64,000 bases of DNA from Planctopirus ephydatiae (lineage in GTDB: Bacteria; Planctomycetota; Planctomycetia; Planctomycetales; Planctomycetaceae): positions 1,178,001-1,242,000 of the forward strand of contig NZ_CP036299.1 of assembly GCF_007752345.1 (NCBI RefSeq), given 5' to 3'. Shown here in pieces: positions 1 to 9,600 of the stretch (the stretch's first letter is position 1; the number at the start of each line of letters is the position of its first letter). A model generated the notes under the pieces. It was not told the DNA's origin. It worked only from the letters and a program-made list of their open reading frames with translations, and did no database searches. The position numbers were made by a program, and so were the translations under genes.

Positions 1-622
1 CCGGGATGAGCATGCCCGCCTGCCGCGACTGGCCATCTGCACGACGTATCGGCCTGAACCGGCTTTGGCCATTCTGCGTGCTATCCGCGATGGCAGGTTG
101 AAGGCCGAAGCAGCCATCATGCTGGGAAACCGTGAGGCTTGCCGGGGTGTGGCGGAACAGTTCGAAGTTCCGTTTGTGAACATCGGTAATGCCAAAGGCG
201 AGCCGGACGACAGCCAGTTTGTGCGTGTGCTCGATGATGCGGATGTCGATTATGTGCTCCTGGCCCGTTACATGCGGGTGTTGCCACCGAATGTCTGCTG
301 GCAGTTTGCGGGGCGGATTATCAATCTGCATCATGGACTGCTGCCTCCCTTCCCGGGGTTTCATCCGTATGAAGATGCCTATGCCCGGCGGATGCTGACA
401 TTTGGTGCGACAGTCCACTTTATTGTGCCTGAGCTTGATGCCGGGAATCAGATCATTCACCAGAGTACGTTCACCGTCCCCCCGGGAACACCGCTGGCCG
501 ATATCAAGCGGCAAGGCGAAACCGATCATGAGCCACAATGCCTGCTCGAAGGAGTGCGGCGGGTGGTTGATCGTGAAGTGGAGTTGCATTTCCAGAGAGT
601 CATTCGCCGGAAGGCCGATTGA
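1..622 (+). CDS. purU: formyltetrahydrofolate deformylase-like protein, 5' partial
   Basis: The reading frame is open from the first bases of the window, so the N-terminus lies outside. About 206 residues are visible. They match the formyltransferase-fold catalytic half of PurU: LARYMRVL, then RIINLHHGLLP, which carries the Asn and His of the catalytic triad, then ELDAGNQI with the Asp. PurU hydrolyses 10-formyl-THF to formate and THF, balancing one-carbon pools for purine synthesis. The N-terminal ACT domain usual for PurU is not visible because of the window edge. A phosphoribosylglycinamide formyltransferase is an alternative, but the ARYM segment favours PurU. It converges with the M14 peptidase gene, 43 bases away. 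Confidence 0.8.
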   Translation, partial: RDEHARLPRLAICTTYRPEPALAILRAIRDGRLKAEAAIMLGNREACRGVAEQFEVPFVNIGNAKGEPDDSQFVRVLDDADVDYVLLARYMRVLPPNVCWQFAGRIINLHHGLLPPFPGFHPYEDAYARRMLTFGATVHFIVPELDAGNQIIHQSTFTVPPGTPLADIKRQGETDHEPQCLLEGVRRVVDREVELHFQRVIRRKAD

Positions 623-632
623 TGAATAGCAT

Positions 633-650
633 CCACGAGGCGAGTCGTGG
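633..650. terminator. possible weak terminator hairpin between convergent genes
   Basis: CCACGA and TCGTGG form a 6-bp stem around a 6-base loop in the 43-base gap between two convergent stops. No T-tract follows on either strand, so termination is only a guess. Confidence 0.3.
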
Positions 651-665
651 AAGTTGTATGAGTCC

Positions 666-2561
666 CTAACGCTCGATCCAGATGGGGTATTGTAAATACT
701 TCTGATCGAAGTAAGGGCTCTTTTCGTAGAACCACTGCAGGCGGGCTGTCGCATCTTTGGCAAATGCGGGATCACTGGCAAGGCGCGCCTCGAACTCGGC
801 CTTCAGTGCAGAGTTCTCCTTCAGAAGCTTCTCGGCCAGTGGAGCAATCGCATAACCTTCGATATACTCCGTTCGCTGCAGAATCTCATTGAAGAATCCC
901 CAAGCGGCTAAAGAATCGATGTGTGCAGGCTCGAGCAGTGCGATGGCGAGATTGCCGAGAGGCTGATCAGTACTGATCTTCAAGGTGCCTGCAGGAAGAA
1001 CACGCTTTTGAGACTCAATTTTGACTTGAGTGGTCATTGTCTGGCGACCTTCATTGGGCCTGGGGGCGACGACCGGATTCACCAGACGATAAGATTCCAG
1101 TTCGAGCGTGACTGATTCCTGAAGTGGTTCCATGATAATCCCGTGCGATTTGATGACCTCAATCACTTCTCGGGATGTGATCGGGATGTAATAAGCCGAG
1201 GGAGGACGGATTTGTACTCCTGGCTTGGTGACGCGATGCACTTTGAGTTGCGGAATGGTGATGGGTTTTCCCAGCCAGCGAACTTCGTTTTTCCCTGAAG
1301 CGGGTGAAACGTACTCTTCAGAAGCCATGCCCAGAAACTCCATGGTGAACTGCGTATCGGCAGGTTCACTCCAGTTCATGCCGATCATCTCAGGTCGATA
1401 AGCACGATCCTGCTTCATCGCTGATTGAAGCGAGGTGGCATTCTTTCCGGCCAACTCCAGAGAAGCTTCCAGAAGAATGTAAGTACCAAGCACACGCTGA
1501 CGGAAAGGCTTCAGTGAATGGTTTTCGACAAGGATGGTAGGGAGATGGATCAAGTCACCGTAGCCCGTCGAGAACCGGGGATTGTAAGGGACATCGACAA
1601 TTCCTTTGTTGAGATCGCTTTTATCGAGAGCAAAAACCAGAGGCCCCGGGATATGGCCAGCCGCCTTCAAACTTCGATCGAGGCCCGGGCGATAGATCTG
1701 ATCGAGCCATTTCGCAATCTGCGGCGACCAGGCGAATGATTCGCGATAGCCATGAAATCCGTAGGTGATGTCGTACTGGTAATCCACACCATCCGTGACG
1801 TGTATATCGAGGTAGAGCGCAGGTTTGGAAACGGTGATGAGCCTCAGGAGAGCCTGCATTTCCGGGGCCTGGGCCTTCATGTAATCTCGATTGAGATTCA
1901 GATTTTGCGCGGTGGTGCGCCAGCCTTGGTGAAATGGGCCGCGCTGGTTGGGCCGATTCCAGCGGGAGATTCGTTCGTGACCATCGGCATTAAGTATGGG
2001 GATGAAGAGTAGATTGGCGTGTTCGAGCAAATGAGCTTTATCACGCAAAGCGATATCGCGGAGGAGCATCATGCCCGCATCTTTCCCGTCGATTTCACCA
2101 GCGTGAATGCCGGCCTGCGCCAGGATAGTCGGCTTAGGACTCTGGCCAAGTTGTTCAAGATTGTCGATCCCTTCTCGGGTGGCGATGACCACCCGGAGTT
2201 CGCGTCCTTCTGCCGTTAAACCAAACGGAACCAGCTTGATCATCGGGGAAGCTTTGGCGAGGTTTTCCAGCCATTGCATTGTGACCTGATAGCGGGGTGT
2301 TTCGACAAATCCAGAGGCTTCGGTGGGAGTGATCCATACCTCATCGGCTGCCACAATCAGCTTTTCGCTGGCACCGCTCCAGGGGAGAACTGGTGGCAGG
2401 TCGGCAGTCATTTCATCAGTGCCCAACACAGCGAATGGTGGGAAAATCCAGCATGCCAATAGCCAAAGAAGAAATGAGAATCGACCTGGCTGGCGAGGAA
2501 ATGAAAGACTCAATGTCGATTTCAATGGGGACTCGGCTTTCGCTGGGAACTGGCTGTTCAA
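666..2561 (-). CDS. secreted M14 family zinc carboxypeptidase
   Basis: A 631-residue exported metallopeptidase. A hydrophobic segment at about residues 27-47 looks like a signal peptide or anchor. Zinc ligands are visible: HAGEIDG gives His153 and Glu156, and LDIHVTDG gives His254; VENHSLKPF supplies the probable catalytic Glu346. The order and spacing are those of M14 carboxypeptidases, which remove C-terminal residues from peptides. About 250 residues follow the catalytic domain and have no motif I recognise. The start used is a TTG with AGG about 9 bases upstream; no ATG precedes the signal segment, so the exact start is uncertain. Substrate is unknown; peptide scavenging or peptidoglycan peptide trimming are both possible. 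Confidence 0.85.
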   Translation of the reverse strand: MNSQFPAKAESPLKSTLSLSFPRQPGRFSFLLWLLACWIFPPFAVLGTDEMTADLPPVLPWSGASEKLIVAADEVWITPTEASGFVETPRYQVTMQWLENLAKASPMIKLVPFGLTAEGRELRVVIATREGIDNLEQLGQSPKPTILAQAGIHAGEIDGKDAGMMLLRDIALRDKAHLLEHANLLFIPILNADGHERISRWNRPNQRGPFHQGWRTTAQNLNLNRDYMKAQAPEMQALLRLITVSKPALYLDIHVTDGVDYQYDITYGFHGYRESFAWSPQIAKWLDQIYRPGLDRSLKAAGHIPGPLVFALDKSDLNKGIVDVPYNPRFSTGYGDLIHLPTILVENHSLKPFRQRVLGTYILLEASLELAGKNATSLQSAMKQDRAYRPEMIGMNWSEPADTQFTMEFLGMASEEYVSPASGKNEVRWLGKPITIPQLKVHRVTKPGVQIRPPSAYYIPITSREVIEVIKSHGIIMEPLQESVTLELESYRLVNPVVAPRPNEGRQTMTTQVKIESQKRVLPAGTLKISTDQPLGNLAIALLEPAHIDSLAAWGFFNEILQRTEYIEGYAIAPLAEKLLKENSALKAEFEARLASDPAFAKDATARLQWFYEKSPYFDQKYLQYPIWIER

Positions 2562-2621
2562 TGGACTTTACCTGGTTCGTCGTGATGATGTGGCTCGAAC
2601 ATCTGTTCTCAGGGCTCTGCC

Positions 2622-2927
2622 TCAGTTCATGATCGTGATGTCAAAATTGATAGCCCGCAGAGTTCTGGCGTCGACGGTATAAATTCCTTCGCGGCCGCAT
2701 AGTGCTTCCCAAGTCTCAGGGGGACTGCTGAACATGAGGAAGTAGCGGATGGCGACTCCCGCAGATTCTTCGACCGCATGAATGGGCTTACTTTGCGTCT
2801 GCTGCAGATACTCAATCAGATCATCGAGGGGATAATTGTAAGTGTCCTTGATGGAGTCGTAAGCATTTTGCAGTTGATTCGCCAAATTTCCGACTTCTTC
2901 AGCAGTTAACTCGCGTGTGGCTTCCAT
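2622..2927 (-). CDS. small hypothetical protein
   Basis: A 101-residue soluble protein that I do not recognise. It starts with ATG and has an acidic, helical-looking N-terminal half (ELTAEEVGNLANQLQNAYD) and a mixed C-terminal half ending in FDITIMN. No signal peptide, membrane segment or cysteine motif is seen. It lies 60 bases upstream of the M14 peptidase gene on the same strand and may be co-transcribed with it. Codon use resembles the neighbours and no better frame exists here, so I regard it as real but of unknown function. Confidence 0.6.
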   Translation of the reverse strand: MEATRELTAEEVGNLANQLQNAYDSIKDTYNYPLDDLIEYLQQTQSKPIHAVEESAGVAIRYFLMFSSPPETWEALCGREGIYTVDARTLRAINFDITIMN

Positions 2928-3043
2928 GAAATGCCCTTTGTCTATGGAGTAGTCTATTCGATGGAGGGGGAGCCCCAGCTTCTGGTCAGTCTTTCTGGTG
3001 CGGCTTATGCGCCCGGTCTATTGGGCAGCGAGAAAGCTCGCTT

Positions 3044-3057
3044 GAGATTACAATCTC
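3044..3057. promoter_or_regulatory. palindrome upstream of nadC
   Basis: GAGATT-AC-AATCTC is a perfect inverted repeat ending 47 bases before the nadC start, preceded by a GCGAG/CTCGC hairpin at 3028-3041. The position fits an operator. The regulator is not identifiable from sequence. Confidence 0.35.
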
Positions 3058-3104
3058 GAATCATGGGATTGTACAGGTGACAATGGCTGGTCAAGGGAAA
3101 GAGT

Positions 3105-3995
3105 ATGGCTCACAGCTTTTTTGGCTCTATTGAAAAGGCGGCAGCCGAGCGACTGATTCTGTGGGCCTTTCAGGAAGATCTCGGCGAGCGAGGGGATTTG
3201 ACCTGTCAGGGGATGATCGACCCGGCTTTGATTGCCACAGTGAAAATCGTCTCACGTCAGCCTGGTATTCTGGCAGGCCTGCCAATTGCCCAGATGATCT
3301 ATCAACAGATGGATGCATCGATCCAGTGGGAGGCATTCGCTGTCGATAGTGATGAACTGACGGCTGGCCAGGTGGTGGCTGAAGTGACAGGCCCCGTCTC
3401 GACATTGTTAACCGGTGAGCGAACCGTCCTGAATTTCGTGACCCATTTGAGCGGCATTGCTACATTGACCAGCCAGTATGTGAAACTGGCAGCAGGCACC
3501 AAAGCCAGAATTCTGGACACTCGCAAGACGTTGCCCGGGTATCGCAGTTTAGCGAAGTATGCTGTGCGTTGTGGGGGGGGGCACAACCACCGTATGGGGC
3601 TTTACGATGGGATTTTGATTAAAGATAACCATCTGGCGGCCTGGAAACCGAGCGGCTCTGTTGCAGAAGCGATTGAGCATGTGCGGGCTCAAATGGGAGC
3701 AAACATTGATATCGAGGTCGAAGTCGATACGTTGGAGCAGATGGTGGATGCCATGCGGGCGAAGCCGCAGATCATTCTGCTGGACAACATGACGACTCGT
3801 GAATTGACTGAGGCGGTGGCGTATCGCGACCAGCATGCTAGCGAAATCCTTCTGGAAGCTTCGGGAGGTGTGAACCTGACGACAGTGGCGGCCATAGCAG
3901 CCACAGGTGTGGATCGCATCAGCATTGGCGCACTGACCCACAGTGCACCACAACTCGATCTGGCACTCGACTGGGGTGCGGCACTGAAAAAATAG
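3105..3995 (+). CDS. nadC: nicotinate-nucleotide diphosphorylase (carboxylating)
   Basis: A 296-residue quinolinate phosphoribosyltransferase, of normal family length. It converts quinolinate and PRPP to nicotinate mononucleotide, CO2 and PPi in de novo NAD synthesis. Visible signatures are LTGERTVLNF, DTRKTLPGYR and the conserved CGGGHNHRMGLYDGILIKDN stretch, with the substrate-binding Arg, Lys and His residues, then IDIEVEVDTLEQ and ASGGVNL of the barrel C-terminal strands. The triple glycine is encoded by an uninterrupted run of nine G (3573-3581). The gene is monocistronic as far as seen; nadA and nadB are not in the window. It converges with murJ only 16 bases away, leaving no room for a separate terminator. 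Confidence 0.95.
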   Translation: MAHSFFGSIEKAAAERLILWAFQEDLGERGDLTCQGMIDPALIATVKIVSRQPGILAGLPIAQMIYQQMDASIQWEAFAVDSDELTAGQVVAEVTGPVSTLLTGERTVLNFVTHLSGIATLTSQYVKLAAGTKARILDTRKTLPGYRSLAKYAVRCGGGHNHRMGLYDGILIKDNHLAAWKPSGSVAEAIEHVRAQMGANIDIEVEVDTLEQMVDAMRAKPQIILLDNMTTRELTEAVAYRDQHASEILLEASGGVNLTTVAAIAATGVDRISIGALTHSAPQLDLALDWGAALKK

Positions 3996-4011
3996 CGAGC
4001 CGGCAATCTGT

Positions 4012-5808
4012 TCACGGCTCAACAGAGACTCTTCGCTGGACAACGATCCAGGGATCTTTGTAACCGATCAGCCGACTCGTGAGTGCGAAGACCAGGATCG
4101 ATCCTGTCATCGGGATCATCACCAGCATGAGTCGATCTAACGTTGATCCATGCGAAACAAAATACTGGCCGGCCACCCAGAGTAAACTCTGGCAAACCAG
4201 AGCCATGGCTCCGTTACAGAACGCGATCTGCAGGAACATTACTGACAACGATGAACCGGGTTCTCGGTGGGGAATGTGCTCGCTGGCGGGAATTTTCTGA
4301 TAGAGACGACGGTAGTTCCACAGGACCTGCATGATGGCGGAGACTGTTGTTCCCCAGGCCAGCCCCGATGTTCCCAGCCACCACAACGAGCAGAGACCTG
4401 TCAGCATCCCGGTGGCTGTTCCGATGAAGGCGATATTCAAAGGAGTCCAGCGATCATCCAGTGCATAAAAGGCCCGCTGGGCAATTACCAGTCCGCACAT
4501 GGCCCAGATCCCGACACTGTAAGTCTGAATCACGCGGGCTGTCTGTTCAATGGCCGGCCAATCGAAGGCTCCTCGACCAAAGAGCAGATCTGTCACTGGC
4601 AGAGCCAGAGAAAATAACCCCACACTGGCAGGAACACCAATCGCCAGGACCAGCCGTGCTGCCAGAGAGATCGAACTGCGAAACGCCTGCCAATCGTGTG
4701 CCTGGGCATGACGGGAGAGTAATGGATAGAGCACAGTTCCCAGAGCGATGCCGAAGATTCCCAAAGGAAACTGGTAGAGCCTTTGTCCCAGATAGAGAAA
4801 TGTCGCCGCTCCGGAAGGCAGGGGTGCCTCGATCCCTCCGAGCCAGGCGACACCTTGCGCGCTCGATGTTCCATCGGCAGAGAGGAGCCAGCTGAGGGCG
4901 CTTTCCCAGACGGCACTGAACTGCAGGACGAGCAATGCTCCCAGAATCGGACCCATCCGACTGATCGTGGCCAAGATCTTTGATCGAGCCTGCCACCAGT
5001 CGGACTGATAACGGAACCCGACCTGCCAGAGCGAGGGAACCAAGGCCAGACATTGAATGAACCCCAGCACCACAATCAGCAGAGCTAGGATCTGGATCTG
5101 AATCTGTGGAGATTCGATGAGCCAGGCCACAAGTGCGAGAGCCAGGAGCCAACCCAGGTTGAGGACGACCGGGATCAGTGCTGCTGCCATAAACCGATGA
5201 AAAGCATGCAGCATGGTCGAAAGCTGAGCAGCGGCACAGACAAAAACAACATAAGGCAAGAGATAAACGGTCAGCCAGCAGAGTAACTGATTATCGGGAT
5301 TATTGAGCCAGGGAAGGACACCCAGCAGCAGAATCAACTGAGTGAATAGTACGGCCAGACTCAAACCACCAAACAGTAAGATGCACAGCGCTGTCGCTAA
5401 GCGGAAAGCAGATCGCTGTCCTTCTTCGCGCTCGACCTCTAACAGTTGCGGCAAAAACGCAGTGGCCAGAACACCTTCGCCTAAGAGCACTCGTGCCAGA
5501 TTTGGTAAGCGAAAGGCGATTGTAAAAGCATCGAGAAGTGGCCCGCTGCCAAAGAGTGCCGCCATAGCTGCATCACGAATCAAGCCGAAGATCCGGCTCA
5601 AGAGCGTACAAAGACTGACAAGACGCCAACTCCCCATGGACGCGTGGGCTCCCTGAACCCGATGAGCAGAAATCGTCTGGGTGTCGAGGTTTGTTTCCGC
5701 AGCCAACTCATTCACACGAACGTTCGAGGCTGATGGCGTCTGCGGAGTATTCCGGGCAGATGAACTTTCAGAAGCTGACCCGGATGGAGAAGCAGACATC
5801 AGACTCAT
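4012..5808 (-). CDS. murJ: lipid II flippase MurJ
   Basis: A 598-residue polytopic membrane protein of the MviN/MurJ family, which flips the peptidoglycan precursor lipid II across the inner membrane. After a Ser/Thr-rich cytoplasmic N-terminus of about 60 residues comes the typical start RIFGLIRDAAMAALFGSG, followed by PNLARVLLGEGVLATAFLPQ, then about 14 hydrophobic segments. The N-terminal extension is longer than in E. coli MurJ. The gene follows the DsbD-domain protein on the same strand after 156 bases. Together with murG near 16 kb it supports synthesis of a peptidoglycan wall in this organism. Start could be the ATG at 5808 or one 9 bases later. Confidence 0.93.
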   Translation of the reverse strand: MSLMSASPSGSASESSSARNTPQTPSASNVRVNELAAETNLDTQTISAHRVQGAHASMGSWRLVSLCTLLSRIFGLIRDAAMAALFGSGPLLDAFTIAFRLPNLARVLLGEGVLATAFLPQLLEVEREEGQRSAFRLATALCILLFGGLSLAVLFTQLILLLGVLPWLNNPDNQLLCWLTVYLLPYVVFVCAAAQLSTMLHAFHRFMAAALIPVVLNLGWLLALALVAWLIESPQIQIQILALLIVVLGFIQCLALVPSLWQVGFRYQSDWWQARSKILATISRMGPILGALLVLQFSAVWESALSWLLSADGTSSAQGVAWLGGIEAPLPSGAATFLYLGQRLYQFPLGIFGIALGTVLYPLLSRHAQAHDWQAFRSSISLAARLVLAIGVPASVGLFSLALPVTDLLFGRGAFDWPAIEQTARVIQTYSVGIWAMCGLVIAQRAFYALDDRWTPLNIAFIGTATGMLTGLCSLWWLGTSGLAWGTTVSAIMQVLWNYRRLYQKIPASEHIPHREPGSSLSVMFLQIAFCNGAMALVCQSLLWVAGQYFVSHGSTLDRLMLVMIPMTGSILVFALTSRLIGYKDPWIVVQRRVSVEP

Positions 5809-5964
5809 GACCAGAAAATAGACCTCGCGGCAGGTCAGTGTGGCGTTAGATCCTTGAGAGATTCGAGCGGATTGCTCAATGACTCACAACGCAAGGGATG
5901 TCAGCAGCATTTGATTTTTTACGATTTGACCATGCTCGCGTGCAAAAGAGAATTACAGCAGAAG

Positions 5965-6600
5965 CTATTCGATCTCCTCGTCTTCTCGGGGTGTGAACAA
6001 TTTGGGATTGACGGGACGAACCGCAGCTCCTGCGAGAGCAATCTTGGGTGCGGCTTTCAGTTTGACTGTTTTCGGGGCAATACAGATTTTGTCGTTACAG
6101 GTCTGATAGCGAATTTGAATTTCCAGATCATCGACTTCGCCCCCTGCATCACAGGGAACTTCCAGAACTCCCCGCACGGCAAATCGTCCGGAATGACACA
6201 TCGCTGGCTCTGGAGAAAAATCGACACGTGTCTCTTCTCCTTCCGGGTAATCGATGGGCAACATCCGTAAACCGGCTTTGGATTTAAAGGTCACTTTGAT
6301 GGGAATCAGATTTTCGGGCTGAGGAGGATTGGCATTCACATGCCAGCCTTCCTGGACATCAAAAATGACGGCAAAACGGCACGTTCGGCCAGCAGGCAAC
6401 TGGTCATACTCCAGATACACATCGGCCCGCACAATGTTCTCCAAAGAGCCCTTGCGTGAACCAGAATCGGCTTGTGCATGCACTGTTTGCGATCCTGCGA
6501 AGGCCCAGAAGCTCGTAGCGATAAGGCTGGCAAAAAGGCCGCCCATCAACAGGGGGCCATACTCTACCACACTCGCAGTATTCAAAATCCGTTTGAACAT
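5965..6600 (-). CDS. DsbD N-terminal (DsbC-like) domain protein
   Basis: A 211-residue exported protein consisting of one N-terminal DsbD-type immunoglobulin-fold domain. A hydrophobic segment at about residues 18-42 ending in HAQA is a likely signal peptide. The domain shows FDVQEGWHVNANPP, the typical start, and RYQTCNDKICIAPKTV with the Cys168/Cys173 pair that in DsbD relays electrons from the membrane to periplasmic thiol proteins. The DsbD transmembrane and thioredoxin domains are absent here and not encoded next door. It lies between the sigma-54 activator (77 bases upstream) and murJ on the same strand. It may act as a periplasmic thiol carrier with a partner elsewhere; this is inference. 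Confidence 0.75.
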   Translation of the reverse strand: MFKRILNTASVVEYGPLLMGGLFASLIATSFWAFAGSQTVHAQADSGSRKGSLENIVRADVYLEYDQLPAGRTCRFAVIFDVQEGWHVNANPPQPENLIPIKVTFKSKAGLRMLPIDYPEGEETRVDFSPEPAMCHSGRFAVRGVLEVPCDAGGEVDDLEIQIRYQTCNDKICIAPKTVKLKAAPKIALAGAAVRPVNPKLFTPREDEEIE

Positions 6601-6677
6601 GATTCGTCACTCACTTGGCATTCCTGCGGAACCTGGAAGGCCCGGCAGATCCTGGTGGGGCAGGAGCACATCAATTC

Positions 6678-9600
6678 TTAATTGGCCAGTCGATACTTCT
6701 TCAACTTGCTGAAATATGTACTTCGTGGCAAGCCCAACATTCGAGCCGCCTCGGCCTTATTCCCCTGGCACTGTTCGAGGGCCTTCATCAGTAACTGTCG
6801 TTCTTCCGATTCGGTCATGTCACTGGCAAAACGTCCAGTTTCGTTCGATGCAGCTTCCCAGACGTTTTCGTTCACAGAAAGTGACTTGGGAAGTGGCTTG
6901 CGGCCCCGCCCTTTCGAACGCCTTGCGGAACTCTTCTCATGGCCGGTCGTCGCATGAGGTTTGGAATCTGGACGATCTGTTGTCGTCTTTGTGGAGTTGG
7001 TGAAAGGTTTTCCTGAGGAAGAATCTGGTACAGAAACGGGCGATGAATCCAATGGGGCCACATGGTGTACAGCCACCTGCTTCTCGGACGCAGCGACAAT
7101 TTCTGCACCGCTGACACTTTCGACCACCAGAGGTTGCAGGGCACTTTCCGTGCGGCGAATCGCCGATGTTTCCAGTCGACGCAGTGCAGGAGGTAAATCT
7201 GCCAGAGTGACAGTGTTCGACTCAGACAGGACGACAGCTCGTTCAATCACGTTCTCAAGCTCGCGAATGTTGCCTGGCCATTGGTAGGCCAATAATGCAG
7301 CGAGTGCACTTTCGTCGATGCGAAAGACGCGCTTCCCCGTTTTGTTGGCGGCTTGTTTGAGAAAATGCCGGAAGAGTTCGTACAGATCGTCTTTGCGTTC
7401 GCGCAAGGCAGGCAAGGCAATATGGACGACATTCAATCGATAATACAAGTCCTCCCGGAAGCGACTGTCTCGAATCGCCTGTTCAAGATTTTTGTGGGTT
7501 GCTGCCACCACGCGAACATCGCAGCGTAAGGTCTCACTGCTCCCCACTCGTTCAAAAGTTCGCTGCTGTAAAACGCGAAGCAATTTGACTTGCGTTTCGA
7601 GAGGAATTTCCCCGATTTCATCCAGGAAGAGTGTTCCTCCATTGGCCAGTTCAAATCGACCGGGCTTATCCGCATAAGCGCCAGTAAATGATCCTTTCAC
7701 ATGGCCAAACAATTCGCTCTCTAAAAGTCCTGTAGAAAGTGCAGCGCAGTGGACAATGACCAGAGGACCATCGCGACGCGGACTGTTGGCATGGATCGCC
7801 TGTGCCAGTAGTTCTTTGCCAGTACCACTCTCTCCAGTAATCAGAACTGAAGAATCGCTGGCAGCGGCTTTGCGAACGACTTCGAGCACTTCCATCAGTG
7901 CCTGGCTGGAACCACGAATCATGCCGCGATCGAACTCGGTGGCTGGTTTCGGGCTTTCTGGTTCCTGAGATTCGTTGATTTCGGCCTGCAGCATGAGGAT
8001 CTGCTGCTTCTGCTGTTCGATTCGATCAACTTTCAAACGAAGTTCTTCGTTGAGTCGACTGAGATCTTTATGCACCTTGGCACAATGGAGTGCCACGCCG
8101 GTGATCTGACCCATCGCGGTCAGAAACGTGATGTCCTCTGCGGAGTAAACGCCATTGGTTTGCCGCGGCCCCAGAACAACGAAGCCGGAAAGTTCTCCTT
8201 CAACTTCGAGGGCATGAATCAGTTCGGCCTGGAGATCGCGCAAAAACGACTGCACCGGATTCATACTGTCGCGCGAAGCCGCCGGGACAGCCTGGAGTGT
8301 GGTCGCTGCCGCCAAGGTCATCACAAAATCAGCTGATGTCGAAATCTGCATCGAGACGTTGGGCCACACGCCTTCGGCGGCAATCAAACGGAAGTTTGTG
8401 CTGCGGCCTTCCCGCAGATAGATCGCAGCGCGTTCGGCCTGTATCACATCCTGACAAGAACCTGCCATGCGCTGTGCTAACGATTCGGCATCCGCCAGTT
8501 GTCCGACGGCTCGATTCATCCGTTGCAGTACTTTATCGAGCTGATACTTCTCGCGGAAAAATCTTCGATCAACCAGCCTTTGCCAGACATCCCGTGCCCA
8601 GAGAAACATGCCGACAGTCACGACGAGAATTGCCGCGACGACCACAAGTTGAGGGGACGTTAACTGCTCTCGCCAGGAGACTGCTGCCACAGCCGTCATC
8701 GCAATGGCAATTGAGACCACCAGAGTGGTGCCAAAGCTCAAGACGTAGTAGAGCATCCCACGACTGACCACCTGATCGACCAGCATCAGTTTGAAACGAC
8801 TGATGCCGACAGCATACGCCAGCATGAAAACCAGACTGGCAAAAAACATTGGCCAGCGGCCGCCACCTAAGGCAAAATCAGCCCGCGAGACACCCGCCAG
8901 CAGAAGCGTATAGCCAATGAGAAGTGTCGCAATCAGACCGGCCCAGAGAATCCATTTGACCTGATTTCGTTCAACCGGATTGCGCGTTGTCCAGAAACCG
9001 TGCACCAATGCCGCAATAATCCCGGCGAAGTAAAACGCCGCAATCGAAACGTAGATGTAGACCCCATTTTTCAGGGCCACGAGCCAGCCAAACATCTGTA
9101 AGGCACGGGCTTCCACAGAAATTCCCGTAGTCGCCATCAACCACCAGATCGACCATTCGGCCAGCAGAAATAGCACCAGAGCCGCGATGGGGATGGCATA
9201 AATCCCGACCAGCGTCTCAAACGAATAGCGGTCAATGGGTGGTTTCGGTCGTGGATAGATAAGAAAGAAGTGAAACGTCACGACAGGCACCATGATGGCT
9301 GTGATCGCAAATGGCAGATTGAGCCAGGGGTTTCCTGCAATCACCCACCAGTGAAAACCGCCCACGAATGCAGAGATCGTGACCAGGCACATTGAGAAAA
9401 AGAGTTGAGCAGGGTGGTCGAAAGGCCGCCGCCAGAAGGCGATGGCGCTCACAGAAAAGATCGCAAGCTGAAAGAGAAACCAGACCAGAGTGAGCCCAAT
9501 CTCATCCAGCGGGACACCCTGAACAGCCAATGAGGCAACATAGACCTTGTCATCCTCAGGACGATAAAACTCGATTTCCACCCAGCGAGGCCCGCCTTCT

